This document shows positions 16,137 through 24,134 of a stretch of DNA of 64,000 nt, piece after piece. Position numbers and translations under genes: made by a program. The stretch comes from Pontibacter sp. SGAir0037 (GTDB taxonomy: Bacteria; Bacteroidota; Bacteroidia; Cytophagales; Hymenobacteraceae). Numbering within the stretch: the first letter of the stretch is position 1; every line of letters begins with the position of its first letter. Location: assembly GCF_005491705.1 (NCBI RefSeq), contig NZ_CP028092.1:2790001-2854000 (forward strand), written 5' to 3'. A model generated the notes under the pieces. The model was not told where the DNA came from, did not search any database, and saw nothing but the letters and a program-made list of their open reading frames with translations.

Positions 16137-16820
16137 TTATTCTTTCGCTTTGTACAGCTGCCACCAGGGCAGATAAGGCTTATCATGATGTTCGTAATGA
16201 TAGCCAAAAAAGTAGCAGCTTATAAAAGCCCATACATGGTTTTTACTTTGCGTGGTAGACTTATGGAGATTGTGCTGTTCGTGTTCTCCTTTATGCGGCT
16301 GATATGTGCCAAAGTAGAATAACTGGAAAGTAGCCAGTACGGCTGGCAGCATCCAGAACAAAATCACGTTTTCCAGCGGAAAGAAAAGCTGCAGCACATT
16401 ATAAGTAATAGCCATGAGCACTATTTGCCACCAGGTAATATAGTTCTTTAGAAAGCTCAGGTACCAGGGCCAGAAGCCTCCTCCATGGTAATCAGGATCC
16501 TGGTCTGTGGCCACATGCCGGTGGTGCTGATGGTGCCGGGGCAGCAGGCGGGGATACCAGTTATAGGCGAATAAAAAAGCACAAACAGTTCCAATCGCTT
16601 TGTTAAGCCGTGGCCTGCCCGGAGCAGCTACGCCATGCATAGCATCGTGTGCTGTAATAAAAAGGCCTGTATACAGGTGAGTTTGCACTAAAGCGAGCAA
16701 GTAAGGAACAGGAGAGGCAAAGTTAATAGAGAACTGTAGCAGAAAGATCAGCAATACTAGCCAGCTTAACATCACAATTGCGGCAATTACTATTCCTCTG
16801 TTTTCTTTCTGCTTCACCAT
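16137..16820 (-). CDS. crtW: Beta-carotene 4-ketolase CrtW
   Basis: CrtW is a membrane di-iron oxygenase that adds 4-keto groups to beta-ionone rings, giving echinenone or canthaxanthin. The 227-aa protein has the three histidine boxes in CrtW form: HDAMHG, RHHQHHRH and GYHYEHH, plus APGRPRLNKAIG and PWWQL, which separate it from ordinary acyl desaturases. It has about four membrane segments. It is the last gene of the crt operon, 64 nt after ispH. With CrtZ encoded nearby, astaxanthin-type products are possible. Confidence 0.9.
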   Translation of the reverse strand: MVKQKENRGIVIAAIVMLSWLVLLIFLLQFSINFASPVPYLLALVQTHLYTGLFITAHDAMHGVAAPGRPRLNKAIGTVCAFLFAYNWYPRLLPRHHQHHRHVATDQDPDYHGGGFWPWYLSFLKNYITWWQIVLMAITYNVLQLFFPLENVILFWMLPAVLATFQLFYFGTYQPHKGEHEQHNLHKSTTQSKNHVWAFISCYFFGYHYEHHDKPYLPWWQLYKAKE

Positions 16821-16884
16821 ATCTACAAAACCGGGTTCTTTTGCTAAGTTCTTCTAACTACAAAGACAAGCTCATGGCAATGCA

Positions 16885-17745
16885 TTAAATCTGCATCATC
16901 AACAAGGCGTCCCGTACTTCCTCCATCAGCCACATAGGTGTTGAGGTGGCACCGCAAATACCAACTTTATCATTTTTTTGAAACCACTCCGGCTTCAGCT
17001 CTTCTACTTTAGAAACAAAGTACGTGTTATGGTTAGTGCTTTTGCATACCTGATACAAGACTTTTCCATTAGAAGATTTCGTACCCGACACAAAGATAAT
17101 TTTATCGAAATTCAGGGCAAACTTGCGCAACTCTTTATCCCGGTTGGATACCTGGCGACAAATTGTATCGTTGGCTTCTACCTCTACACCCTTTTCTTCC
17201 AGTAAAGATTTGATGTTATAGAAATTATCGGTACTTTTTGTAGTCTGGCTATAAAGGGTAATTTTAGAAGGCAGCTGGTGCCGGAACAGCTCATCAGTAT
17301 TTTCAAAAACTGTCGCCTTGTTGTTAGTCTGCCCAAGCAGGCCCATCACCTCCGCGTGCCCGTGCTTGCCGTAGATAAAGATATTGGCATCTTTATCAAA
17401 AGAAGTTTTAATACGATTCTGTAGCTTTAGCACCACCGGACAGGAAGCATCAATTAAAGTAAGCTTGTTTTCAAGTGCGATCTGGTATGTTTCAGGAGGC
17501 TCACCATGGGCCCGGATTAAAACAGCCTCATTTTTTAATTCCCGCAATTGCCTGTGGTCTATGATCTGGAGCCCTTTCTGCTGTAAACGCTCTACCTCCA
17601 CATCGTTATGCACAATATCGCCTAAGCAGTAGAGATACCCTTTCTCCTCCAGGATATCTTCTGCCATTTGTATGGCATATACTACGCCAAAACAAAAGCC
17701 AGAATTCATATCTATCGTTACACTTAAGCTTTGCATAAAAATCAA
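16885..17745 (-). CDS. ispH: HMBPP reductase IspH (LytB)
   Basis: IspH is the last enzyme of the MEP pathway and makes IPP and DMAPP from HMBPP with a 4Fe-4S cluster. The 286-aa protein keeps the three cluster cysteines C18 (SGFCFGV), C102 (DASCPVV) and C196 (DTICRQ), and the TSTP-like substrate motif is present as ATSTPMW. It overlaps the lycopene cyclase gene by 4 nt if the first Met is used; the Met three codons in is as likely. Its place inside the crt operon ties isoprenoid supply to pigment synthesis. Confidence 0.95.
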   Translation of the reverse strand: MIFMQSLSVTIDMNSGFCFGVVYAIQMAEDILEEKGYLYCLGDIVHNDVEVERLQQKGLQIIDHRQLRELKNEAVLIRAHGEPPETYQIALENKLTLIDASCPVVLKLQNRIKTSFDKDANIFIYGKHGHAEVMGLLGQTNNKATVFENTDELFRHQLPSKITLYSQTTKSTDNFYNIKSLLEEKGVEVEANDTICRQVSNRDKELRKFALNFDKIIFVSGTKSSNGKVLYQVCKSTNHNTYFVSKVEELKPEWFQKNDKVGICGATSTPMWLMEEVRDALLMMQI

Positions 17746-18440
17746 ACAGCCAAAGGCTTATATTGTTTCACCTTTTTGTGTTGCCGTAAACCTTCGTATA
17801 CTGAAATAGTCAGCAGCAACATCAGCATAGAATACATGGTATCTTCTACAGGAATGGTACCTATCCTTCTATTTAAATTATAATCGTTATTGTACCAAAC
17901 AATGGGTAAATAAGTAAGTACTCCGTTTACAATTAAAAACGGCACCAAATGCACCGCATAAGCCAGGTAAAATCTACTTAAAACCTGCATCTTAAAGAAG
18001 CGGATATGCACCAGGTGCATGATAGCCAACAGGCTAAATGTAACAGAAGTATATATTTTTTCAATATTAAATATAGCTATAAATGGCAATGTTAACAAGA
18101 TAAGCACTGCAATAGCTTTGGTATAGGGCTCCAGCAAATCTCTCGTTATGTAAGCGTTAAGCACATCATAGATAAACACACAGGCATAAGGCACTGTTAT
18201 AAAAAAGAAAACCTCTTCTAAAGGTAAATTATAAAGGTAAATACCTGTTAAGTAATCCGGGTTAAATCCCCATACTCCTGTTTCAGTAAAAAGAATATCC
18301 CAGGCTATAAAAAAAGCGGCATTGACCAGAATGGCAGGAAACAAAGCACCCCAATTTTTATAAAAGGCCACTTTTTTATCGAATGAGAGTAGAAAAGGAA
18401 AAAGGATCGTGAAAATATTCAGATACAAATAGATATACAT
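17742..18440 (-). CDS. crtY: Lycopene cyclase, CrtYcd type
   Basis: This 232-aa membrane protein with about seven hydrophobic segments belongs to the lycopene cyclase family in which two homologous halves (CrtYc and CrtYd) are fused, as is usual in Bacteroidota. It has the PLEEVFFF motif typical of the family, preceded by NPDYLTGIYLYN. It cyclises the ends of lycopene to give beta-carotene. It lies between crtB and ispH, all on the minus strand. Confidence 0.9.
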   Translation of the reverse strand: MYIYLYLNIFTILFPFLLSFDKKVAFYKNWGALFPAILVNAAFFIAWDILFTETGVWGFNPDYLTGIYLYNLPLEEVFFFITVPYACVFIYDVLNAYITRDLLEPYTKAIAVLILLTLPFIAIFNIEKIYTSVTFSLLAIMHLVHIRFFKMQVLSRFYLAYAVHLVPFLIVNGVLTYLPIVWYNNDYNLNRRIGTIPVEDTMYSMLMLLLTISVYEGLRQHKKVKQYKPLAV

Positions 18441-18470
18441 CAGAGTTTAACCTTTAAGAAATTTGTAAAA

Positions 18471-19304
18471 CTAAATAACATTTAGCCGATACCTGAGATA
18501 AGAACCCAGCAAAAGCGCCAGCTTGGTATTATCCGGCACCCTGACACGCTCATTAAGTATACGGGTGGCAGGCAGGTTCTGTATCTTCCTGAACAGTTTC
18601 ATATAATACACATAGGCTAAATAAACTCCCATCCGCGCCCCTGCAGGCAAAGCCAGTATCCCTTTATAGGCATCTTCAAAATCGTGTAGTATATCTGCCT
18701 CAATTTCAGCTTTACAGGCATTACTAAAGCTTTTATACTCTACCTTCGGAAAATAAACCCTGCCACGTTCGCTATAGTCGCTCTTCATATCGCGTAAAAA
18801 GTTTACCTTCTGAAAGGCAGCACCCAGGCTACAGGCTGGTTTTTTAAGGCGCTCAAACATTTCATGATCTCCTTCACAAAACACCCGCAGGCACATAAGC
18901 CCTACCACTTCAGCCGAACCATAAATGTATTCTTCATACAGGTCCCGGTCATACACCCTGTCGTCCAGATCCATCTCCATACTCTTAAGAAAAGCCTCTA
19001 TATACGACCGGTCTATGCTATACTCATTTACTACCGCCTGAAACGCATGCAACACCGGGTTTAAACTTAACCCGGAATCTATCGCCTCGTAAGTCTGCTG
19101 TTTAAAATCCTGCAGCAGCTTCTTCTTATCGTAGTCATGAAATGTATCTACAATCTCATCTGCAAAGCGCACAAAACCATAGATGGCGTAAATAGGCAAA
19201 TGATATTTACGATTTAGTGTTTTTATACCCAGTGTAAAAGAAGTACTGTAAGCCTCGGTAATAATTTTGCTGCACTTCAGGCAAGTTTCTTTGAATAGTT
19301 CCAT
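18471..19304 (-). CDS. crtB: Phytoene synthase CrtB
   Basis: CrtB condenses two GGPP to phytoene, the committed step to C40 carotenoids. The 277-aa protein has the Asp-rich motif DEIVD near residue 69 and a second Asp cluster around MDLDDRVYDRD, in an all-helical squalene/phytoene synthase fold. It follows crtI by 15 nt. No GGPP synthase gene is in the window. Confidence 0.94.
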   Translation of the reverse strand: MELFKETCLKCSKIITEAYSTSFTLGIKTLNRKYHLPIYAIYGFVRFADEIVDTFHDYDKKKLLQDFKQQTYEAIDSGLSLNPVLHAFQAVVNEYSIDRSYIEAFLKSMEMDLDDRVYDRDLYEEYIYGSAEVVGLMCLRVFCEGDHEMFERLKKPACSLGAAFQKVNFLRDMKSDYSERGRVYFPKVEYKSFSNACKAEIEADILHDFEDAYKGILALPAGARMGVYLAYVYYMKLFRKIQNLPATRILNERVRVPDNTKLALLLGSYLRYRLNVI

Positions 19305-19319
19305 AGTAGGGATTGTTGG

Positions 19320-20813
19320 TTAATGCACTGCCTCTGAAATGGCATACTCTTTCTGTATTTCTTTAGCCACCACCTGACCGGAAATAAGGGAAGGCGGCAC
19401 ACCAGGGCCGGGTACTGTTAATTGCCCTGTATAATAAAGGTTTGCAACTTTCTTACTCTTTATGCTTGGCTTAAGCAATGCTGTTTGCAAAAGCGTATTG
19501 GCTAAACCATAAGCATTTCCTTTAAAAGCATTATAATCTGCCATGAAGTCACGGTGCGCATAGCTTCGCTTGAATACGACTGCAGAGCGGATTTCCTGCC
19601 GGGTTAGCTTCTCCAGCCTATCCATAACAAGGTTATAATAGATCTCCCGCACCTCCTCCGTATCCTCCAGCCCGGGGGCAACGGGTATCAGTATAAATAA
19701 ATTCTCGCAACCGGCCGGAGCTACGCTGGCATCTGTAACCGACGGAGCAGAAACATAAAAAAGCGGTTTCTCCGGCCATTTAGGGTCAGTGTAAATCTCG
19801 TGCGCATGCGGTCCGAAATCTTCGTCGAAAAACAGGTTATGGTGCTGCAGATGCTGAAGCCGCTTGTCAATCCCCAGGTAAAATATAAGGGACGAAGGAG
19901 CCATAACTCGCTTCTCCCAGTAAGACTCAGAATAACTTTGAAAGCTTTTCTCGAGCATATGCTTGTCTACATGATGATAATCGGCACTGGCAACTACTAC
20001 ATCTGCCTCAAAAGTACTGCTAGCGGTTCGAACTGTCCTGGCTTTCCCGTCTTTTACCTCAATTTTCTGCACGTCCTGGTCATACAGAAACTTTACTCCT
20101 TTTTCTTCTGCCAGTTGCACCATCCCTTCTACAATTTTATGCATCCCTCCCATAGGGTACCAGGTGCCCAGACTAATATCGGCATAGTTCATCAGGCTGT
20201 ATAAAGCAGGCGTATTCTGAGGCAGTGCCCCTAGAAACAGGATGGGAAACTCCATCAGCTTAATGATTTTCTCGTGCTTAAAGAAACTACGGATATGCTT
20301 ATGTATAGACTGGAAGACATCCATTCGCAGCACGTCCAGCAAAAGCTTCAGGCTCATAAACTCAGAAAGCGAGCGCCCTGGTTTGTATACCAGTTTATTA
20401 ATGCCTACTTCATATTTATATGCTGCCTGCCCTAAGAATTTATCCAGCTTCTGAGCACTGCCCGGCTCCCAGCTTTCAAAAAGTTTCCGCATCTCATCCA
20501 TAGAAGCCGGCACTTCTACAAAATCATGTTCTCCGAAAATAACGGTGTACGAAGGGTCCAACCGTTTCAGTTTATAGTAGTCTGAGGTGCTTTTGCCAAA
20601 CTTATTAAAGTATGCTTCAAAAACATCCGGCATCCAGTACCAGCTTGGGCCCATATCAAATACAAAGCCATTTGTTTCGAAGCTTCTGGCGCGCCCACCC
20701 GGAGAACTGTTCTTTTCCAGGATGGTAACATCATACCCATTTGCCGCCAGGCAGGTAGCAGCCGAAAGTCCCGAAAAACCTGACCCGATTACTATAACTT
20801 TGTTTCTGAACAT
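19320..20813 (-). CDS. crtI: Phytoene desaturase CrtI
   Basis: CrtI introduces double bonds into phytoene to give lycopene, using FAD. The 497-aa protein starts with the dinucleotide-binding motif GSGFSGLSAA followed by the GGRARSF motif, and ends with the CrtI C-terminal signature YYTGQLTVPGPGVPPSLISG region. The length is typical. It starts 27 nt downstream of the sigma factor gene. Confidence 0.95.
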   Translation of the reverse strand: MFRNKVIVIGSGFSGLSAATCLAANGYDVTILEKNSSPGGRARSFETNGFVFDMGPSWYWMPDVFEAYFNKFGKSTSDYYKLKRLDPSYTVIFGEHDFVEVPASMDEMRKLFESWEPGSAQKLDKFLGQAAYKYEVGINKLVYKPGRSLSEFMSLKLLLDVLRMDVFQSIHKHIRSFFKHEKIIKLMEFPILFLGALPQNTPALYSLMNYADISLGTWYPMGGMHKIVEGMVQLAEEKGVKFLYDQDVQKIEVKDGKARTVRTASSTFEADVVVASADYHHVDKHMLEKSFQSYSESYWEKRVMAPSSLIFYLGIDKRLQHLQHHNLFFDEDFGPHAHEIYTDPKWPEKPLFYVSAPSVTDASVAPAGCENLFILIPVAPGLEDTEEVREIYYNLVMDRLEKLTRQEIRSAVVFKRSYAHRDFMADYNAFKGNAYGLANTLLQTALLKPSIKSKKVANLYYTGQLTVPGPGVPPSLISGQVVAKEIQKEYAISEAVH

Positions 20814-20840
20814 GAATAAAAGGTTGGTTGTTGTCTTAGC

Positions 20841-21356
20841 TTAAGCTTCGTGCTGGTAAACCGTAAGTACGTTCTTCAGCTCTTTACGGGCAATATGTAT
20901 ACGATTTTTGACTGTTCCAATCGGAATCTGAAGTCTGTCAGCAATCTCTACATATTTATACCCTACATAGTACATGATAAAAGGAGTGCGATGATCTTTA
21001 TTTAAGCCGGCAATCGCTTTCCTGATATCCTGCATAACAAAGGTAGCCACTCCTTTATTTTGCGTGATAAAAGAATCATCGGCATTGGAGTACAGCAGGT
21101 AATCTCCGCTATCTACGTTGCTGCTGCGCTTCGTTATTTTATTGTAGTTGTTGATAAACGTATTGCGCATAATGGTATACAACCATGCCTTCAAGTTTGT
21201 ACCTGCCTTAAACTTGTCCCGATTAGAAAGCGCCTTCAAAAGTGTCTCCTGCACCAGATCTTTCGCATCATCCAGATCTTTGGTGAGGTTAATAGCTGCC
21301 GGTCTCAACGTCTGAGCGACATGCTGTACTTTATTATTAAATTCTATGGCTGTCAT
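20841..21356 (-). CDS. ECF-type RNA polymerase sigma factor heading the crt operon
   Basis: The 171-aa protein has sigma region 2 (about 14-80, with DAKDLVQETLLKA) and region 4 (about 110-165, with YVEIADRLQIPIGTVKNRI), and no regions 1 or 3, the ECF plan. It directly precedes crtI, so it likely drives carotenoid transcription. No anti-sigma gene of recognisable type sits beside it. Light-responsive ECF factors next to crt genes are known (CarQ in Myxococcus); whether this one answers to light is inference. Confidence 0.88.
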   Translation of the reverse strand: MTAIEFNNKVQHVAQTLRPAAINLTKDLDDAKDLVQETLLKALSNRDKFKAGTNLKAWLYTIMRNTFINNYNKITKRSSNVDSGDYLLYSNADDSFITQNKGVATFVMQDIRKAIAGLNKDHRTPFIMYYVGYKYVEIADRLQIPIGTVKNRIHIARKELKNVLTVYQHEA

Positions 21357-21374
21357 ATTGTTTACACTTTAACA

Positions 21375-21395
21375 CAACAAGTATAAACAAAAATA
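21375..21395 (-). promoter_or_regulatory. Promoter of the sigma-crtI operon with shared crt element
   Basis: On the plus strand this reads CAACAAGTATAAACAAAAATA. The minus strand carries TATTTTTG (21388-21395), an exact -7 match, and TATACTTG (21378-21385), a one-mismatch -7 box. The 12-mer CAACAAGTATAA (21375-21386) recurs with one change before crtZ. It lies 19 nt from the sigma factor start. Confidence 0.5.
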
Positions 21396-21489
21396 CGACT
21401 AAAAAATATTTATGGATAATTTTGTTTAATATTTAATAATAAATTTAAAACAAACTGAGATTAGATATGGGCTATCGCAGAAACCTTTA

Positions 21490-21522
21490 AACAAAAAAGA
21501 GCAAGCTCAGGGGAGCTTGCTC
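21490..21522 (-). terminator. Rho-independent terminator after the carH-like gene
   Basis: The perfect 10-bp stem GAGCAAGCTC/GAGCTTGCTC with a 4-nt loop (21499-21522) is followed on the minus strand by TTTTTTGT. It separates the crtZ-carH transcript from the sigma-crtI transcript. Confidence 0.88.
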
Positions 21523-21551
21523 AGGAATAAGAACTATAAGAAAAATATTGC

Positions 21552-22424
21552 CTAAAATAGCGCCAGGAACTCCTGCACACTGCGGAGGAGATGGATATTT
21601 CTGGGGAACACTAAAAAATCATACTGCACCTGCGCCCCACATATATAAATAGTTGCTTCCGGAAAGCGATTGGAAAGTTTATCGAGGTACGCCTGCACCT
21701 GATCACGGTCCGGTGTAGAGGTAAGCACTGTACACATATAAGCAGGCCTACAGTGTTCGTAGGTAATCTCCAGATCTTTGAACGGTAGGTGCTGCCCCAG
21801 GTATATAACCTGAAAATGGTGCGACCTAATTACATAATTCATGAATAGAAGCGCTAGCTCATGCAGCTCCCCCTCCGGCAGAAACAGCAGGTAAGTAGGA
21901 TTTCCCTGCTGCCTGCGCACTACCTGTCCGTCGATGGCTACAATTATTTTTTGCCGCACAAGGTTACTTACAAAATGCTCGTGCGCCGGGCTTATATTGC
22001 CCGTTTGCCATAAAACACCAATCTTATTCAGGAAAGGATAGATAACATGCAAAAACGTATCCCGCAGACCCAACTGAAGTGTTGCCGTAGAGATAGTTTT
22101 ATCGAAAACCTCTTCATCCATGTCTACCATAGCAGAGATGAGCAGGTTAATGTGACCGGAAAACTGCCCGGAATCTTCAGAAAGCTCCTGTACCTTCTGC
22201 GATATCTGTTTGCTCTCCATTTGGGCAATCTTGGATATCTTAATGCCTTTCGCATTCAGAAAGGAAACGTTCAGGATTGTCTTCAGGTCCTGGTCGTCGT
22301 AATAACGGATATTCGTATCGGTTCGCTTAGGAGAAAGAATACTATACCTTTGCTCCCAGATACGAATAGTATGAGCCTTTATACCGGAAAGATGTTCAAG
22401 TTCTTTGATTGAGTAATGACCCAC
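21552..22424 (-). CDS. carH: CarH-like MerR regulator with B12-binding light-sensor domain
   Basis: The 290-aa protein has a MerR winged helix (1-70, YSIKELEHLSGIKAHTIRIWE), a helical B12-cap domain (about 90-165), and a cobalamin-binding Rossmann domain (about 175-290). Known CarH photoreceptors need W-x9-EH in the cap and E-x-H-x-x-G for the lower cobalt ligand. Here W139...E149-H150 is intact; the lower motif is E186-L-H188-E-L-A191, with His kept and Gly changed to Ala. It likely represses carotenoid genes in the dark through adenosylcobalamin. The start overlaps crtZ by 29 nt. Confidence 0.85.
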   Translation of the reverse strand: MGHYSIKELEHLSGIKAHTIRIWEQRYSILSPKRTDTNIRYYDDQDLKTILNVSFLNAKGIKISKIAQMESKQISQKVQELSEDSGQFSGHINLLISAMVDMDEEVFDKTISTATLQLGLRDTFLHVIYPFLNKIGVLWQTGNISPAHEHFVSNLVRQKIIVAIDGQVVRRQQGNPTYLLFLPEGELHELALLFMNYVIRSHHFQVIYLGQHLPFKDLEITYEHCRPAYMCTVLTSTPDRDQVQAYLDKLSNRFPEATIYICGAQVQYDFLVFPRNIHLLRSVQEFLALF

Positions 22425-22902
22425 GATTTATTTCCTGTTGTTTCTTTTTCCGAATAATTTCATGCGCCGACCTGAAATACTTCCATGATACCCAAAGCAT
22501 ACCATAAGAAGCCGCACCATCTCTCGCACTTGAACTATGATGTACTTTGTGGGCAATGTTTAAGGCTTTCAGATAAACGTTATACGATTTCCCGAAAACT
22601 CTTAAGCGCCTGTGAATAAATACATCATGAATAACAAAGTATGCAATACCATACAAAGTTATACCTGCTCCGATCCAGAACCTGTAATCAATGGGATCGC
22701 TGCCAAATACAAAAAACAGCATCGCCAGCGTACCATAATAGGCAAAAAACAGATCGTTCCACTCAAAAGCATGGTCATGTTTTGTATGATGAGACTTATG
22801 CAGGAACCACATAAACCCGTGTAGCACATATTTGTGCATGGCCCAGGCCACACCTTCCATTACTACAAATGTTATGATCATGATTCCGATGCCTGTCAGC
22901 AT
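22396..22902 (-). CDS. crtZ: Beta-carotene 3-hydroxylase CrtZ
   Basis: CrtZ is a membrane di-iron enzyme that hydroxylates C3 of beta-ionone rings, making zeaxanthin or, with CrtW, astaxanthin. The 168-aa protein has the His boxes HKYVLHG, HKSHHTKHDH, HDVFIHRR and HKVHHSS among four membrane segments. It shares a transcript with the carH-like gene, whose start lies inside its 3' end. Confidence 0.93.
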   Translation of the reverse strand: MLTGIGIMIITFVVMEGVAWAMHKYVLHGFMWFLHKSHHTKHDHAFEWNDLFFAYYGTLAMLFFVFGSDPIDYRFWIGAGITLYGIAYFVIHDVFIHRRLRVFGKSYNVYLKALNIAHKVHHSSSARDGAASYGMLWVSWKYFRSAHEIIRKKKQQEINRGSLLNQRT

Positions 22903-22912
22903 GCAAAGAGAA

Positions 22913-22924
22913 CAACAAGTTTAA
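22913..22924 (-). promoter_or_regulatory. Shared crt promoter element before crtZ
   Basis: CAACAAGTTTAA on the plus strand (11 of 12 identical to 21375-21386 before the sigma factor gene), followed in both places by CAAAA. On the minus strand it gives TAAACTTG, a one-mismatch -7 box 13 nt upstream of crtZ. It could be an operator for the CarH-like regulator or a sigma-specific promoter core. Confidence 0.45.
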
Positions 22925-22951
22925 CAAAATGTTTAAAACTATTAACAAAAA

Positions 22952-23755
22952 TTACCAACTCAGAGATTCTTTGTTTAAAAATGAAGCGATTCCTTTCTGG
23001 CAATCTTCGCTACCCCGGGCAACGGCATTCATTTCGGCGGCATATTGCAATCCGTCTTCCAGCGACATTTCCTGCACGCGTGCGATCATCTCTTTGGTAA
23101 CCTCCATTGCCTGACGTGAATTTTCCTTACAAAGTTTTTGCGCAAAGGCATTTACCTGCTCCTCCAGTTCCCCGGCTGAAACCACATAGTTAATTAAACC
23201 AATGGCTTTTGCTTCTTCTGCAGAAACCAGATCACCTGTCAGCAACAACTGGCGGGCTTTTGCCTCTCCTATTTTTCGGAGCAGAAACACCTTTACAATA
23301 GCAGGTATAAAGCCTATCTTCACCTCAGTATAGCCAAACCTGGCTTCAGGCACGGCAAAACTAAAGTCGCAAAGAGCAGCCAGCCCACAGCCGCCTGCAA
23401 TGGCATGGCCGTGAATCTGGGCAATAACCACTTTCTTTAGCGTGTATATTAACCTGAAAAGCTGCATTAAGTGAGTGGAGTCTACCAGGTTATCGTGGTA
23501 GTCGTACTCCTGCAGACGTTGCAGAAATTCCAGATCGGCTCCGGAGCAGAAAACTTTCCCTTCGGCACGAAGCACAATAACTTTACATGCTTCATCATCC
23601 TCGGCAGCCACAAACGCCTGCTTCAGCTCTGTTACCATATCGAAATTAAGTGCGTTACGCTTCTCAGGCCTGGTAAGGGTTATATAGCCTATTCTATCCT
23701 TTACATGATAGCTTACATATTCTTTGGTGGACGCAGTATTTATCGTTTCAGTCAT
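22952..23755 (-). CDS. Enoyl-CoA hydratase/isomerase family protein
   Basis: This 267-aa crotonase-fold protein keeps the oxyanion-hole motifs (CSGAD and GGCGLA). The first catalytic Glu of classical hydratases (in GGxELA) is Gly here, while the second (GYTEVKIG) is kept. Many isomerases and methylglutaconyl-CoA-type hydratases have such a layout, so a simple hydratase activity is not certain. Its closeness to paa genes suggests PaaF/PaaG-like beta-oxidation of phenylacetate products; leucine degradation is the other option. Start: ATG at 23755 rather than the upstream TTG at 23764. Confidence 0.8.
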   Translation of the reverse strand: MTETINTASTKEYVSYHVKDRIGYITLTRPEKRNALNFDMVTELKQAFVAAEDDEACKVIVLRAEGKVFCSGADLEFLQRLQEYDYHDNLVDSTHLMQLFRLIYTLKKVVIAQIHGHAIAGGCGLAALCDFSFAVPEARFGYTEVKIGFIPAIVKVFLLRKIGEAKARQLLLTGDLVSAEEAKAIGLINYVVSAGELEEQVNAFAQKLCKENSRQAMEVTKEMIARVQEMSLEDGLQYAAEMNAVARGSEDCQKGIASFLNKESLSW

Positions 23756-24134
23756 AACTAGCAATTATCAGATTAAATGGGGATTTAAGGTTGGTTATTT
23801 TTATACGCTATCAGTTGCTGCTTGTATTCTACAAACCAGATAAAATAATACAGAAAGTTATCTTACCCGGTAAGTAGCGAATGATATGCAAAAGACAGTC
23901 CAGCCGGAGTATCTTCTGAAATTTAATAGCAGCTACATTTTGCTGCATCACACTGTAGCTATTCTGCTAAGACAGCCTAGACCTTCAGCTACCCAAATAA
24001 AAAGCAATGGTTAGTGCAACATCTGTGTAAGCCCCTTATAAACAACCTCTAAAGAATTTATACGTTAAGAAAAATAAATTTGCTAACAAGCGTTAGGTTT
24101 CTTATATTTGTTCATACGCACCGGGAATTTAAAC
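23756..24134. other. Intergenic region between enoyl-CoA hydratase and the TetR regulator
   Basis: The right-hand end carries the TetR promoter and operator described separately. In the remaining roughly 300 bases I see no ORF with coding character, no RNA gene and no clear minus-strand promoter for the hydratase. Confidence 0.6.
24079..24110 (+). promoter_or_regulatory. TetR promoter with palindromic operator in the spacer
   Basis: TTTG (24079-24082), a 20-bp spacer and TATATTTG (24103-24110) form a consensus Bacteroidota promoter. The spacer holds CTAAC-AAGC-GTTAG (24083-24096). This matches CNAACGNNCGTTNG, the site I recall for Thermus PaaR, at all but one defined position. A repressor bound here would block RNA polymerase, so the gene is likely autoregulated. 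Confidence 0.7.

Noticed and set aside
16137..16820. Generic fatty acid desaturase.
   Set aside because: The HDAMHG, GRPRLNKAIG and HYEHH motifs and the crt neighbours fit CrtW much better.
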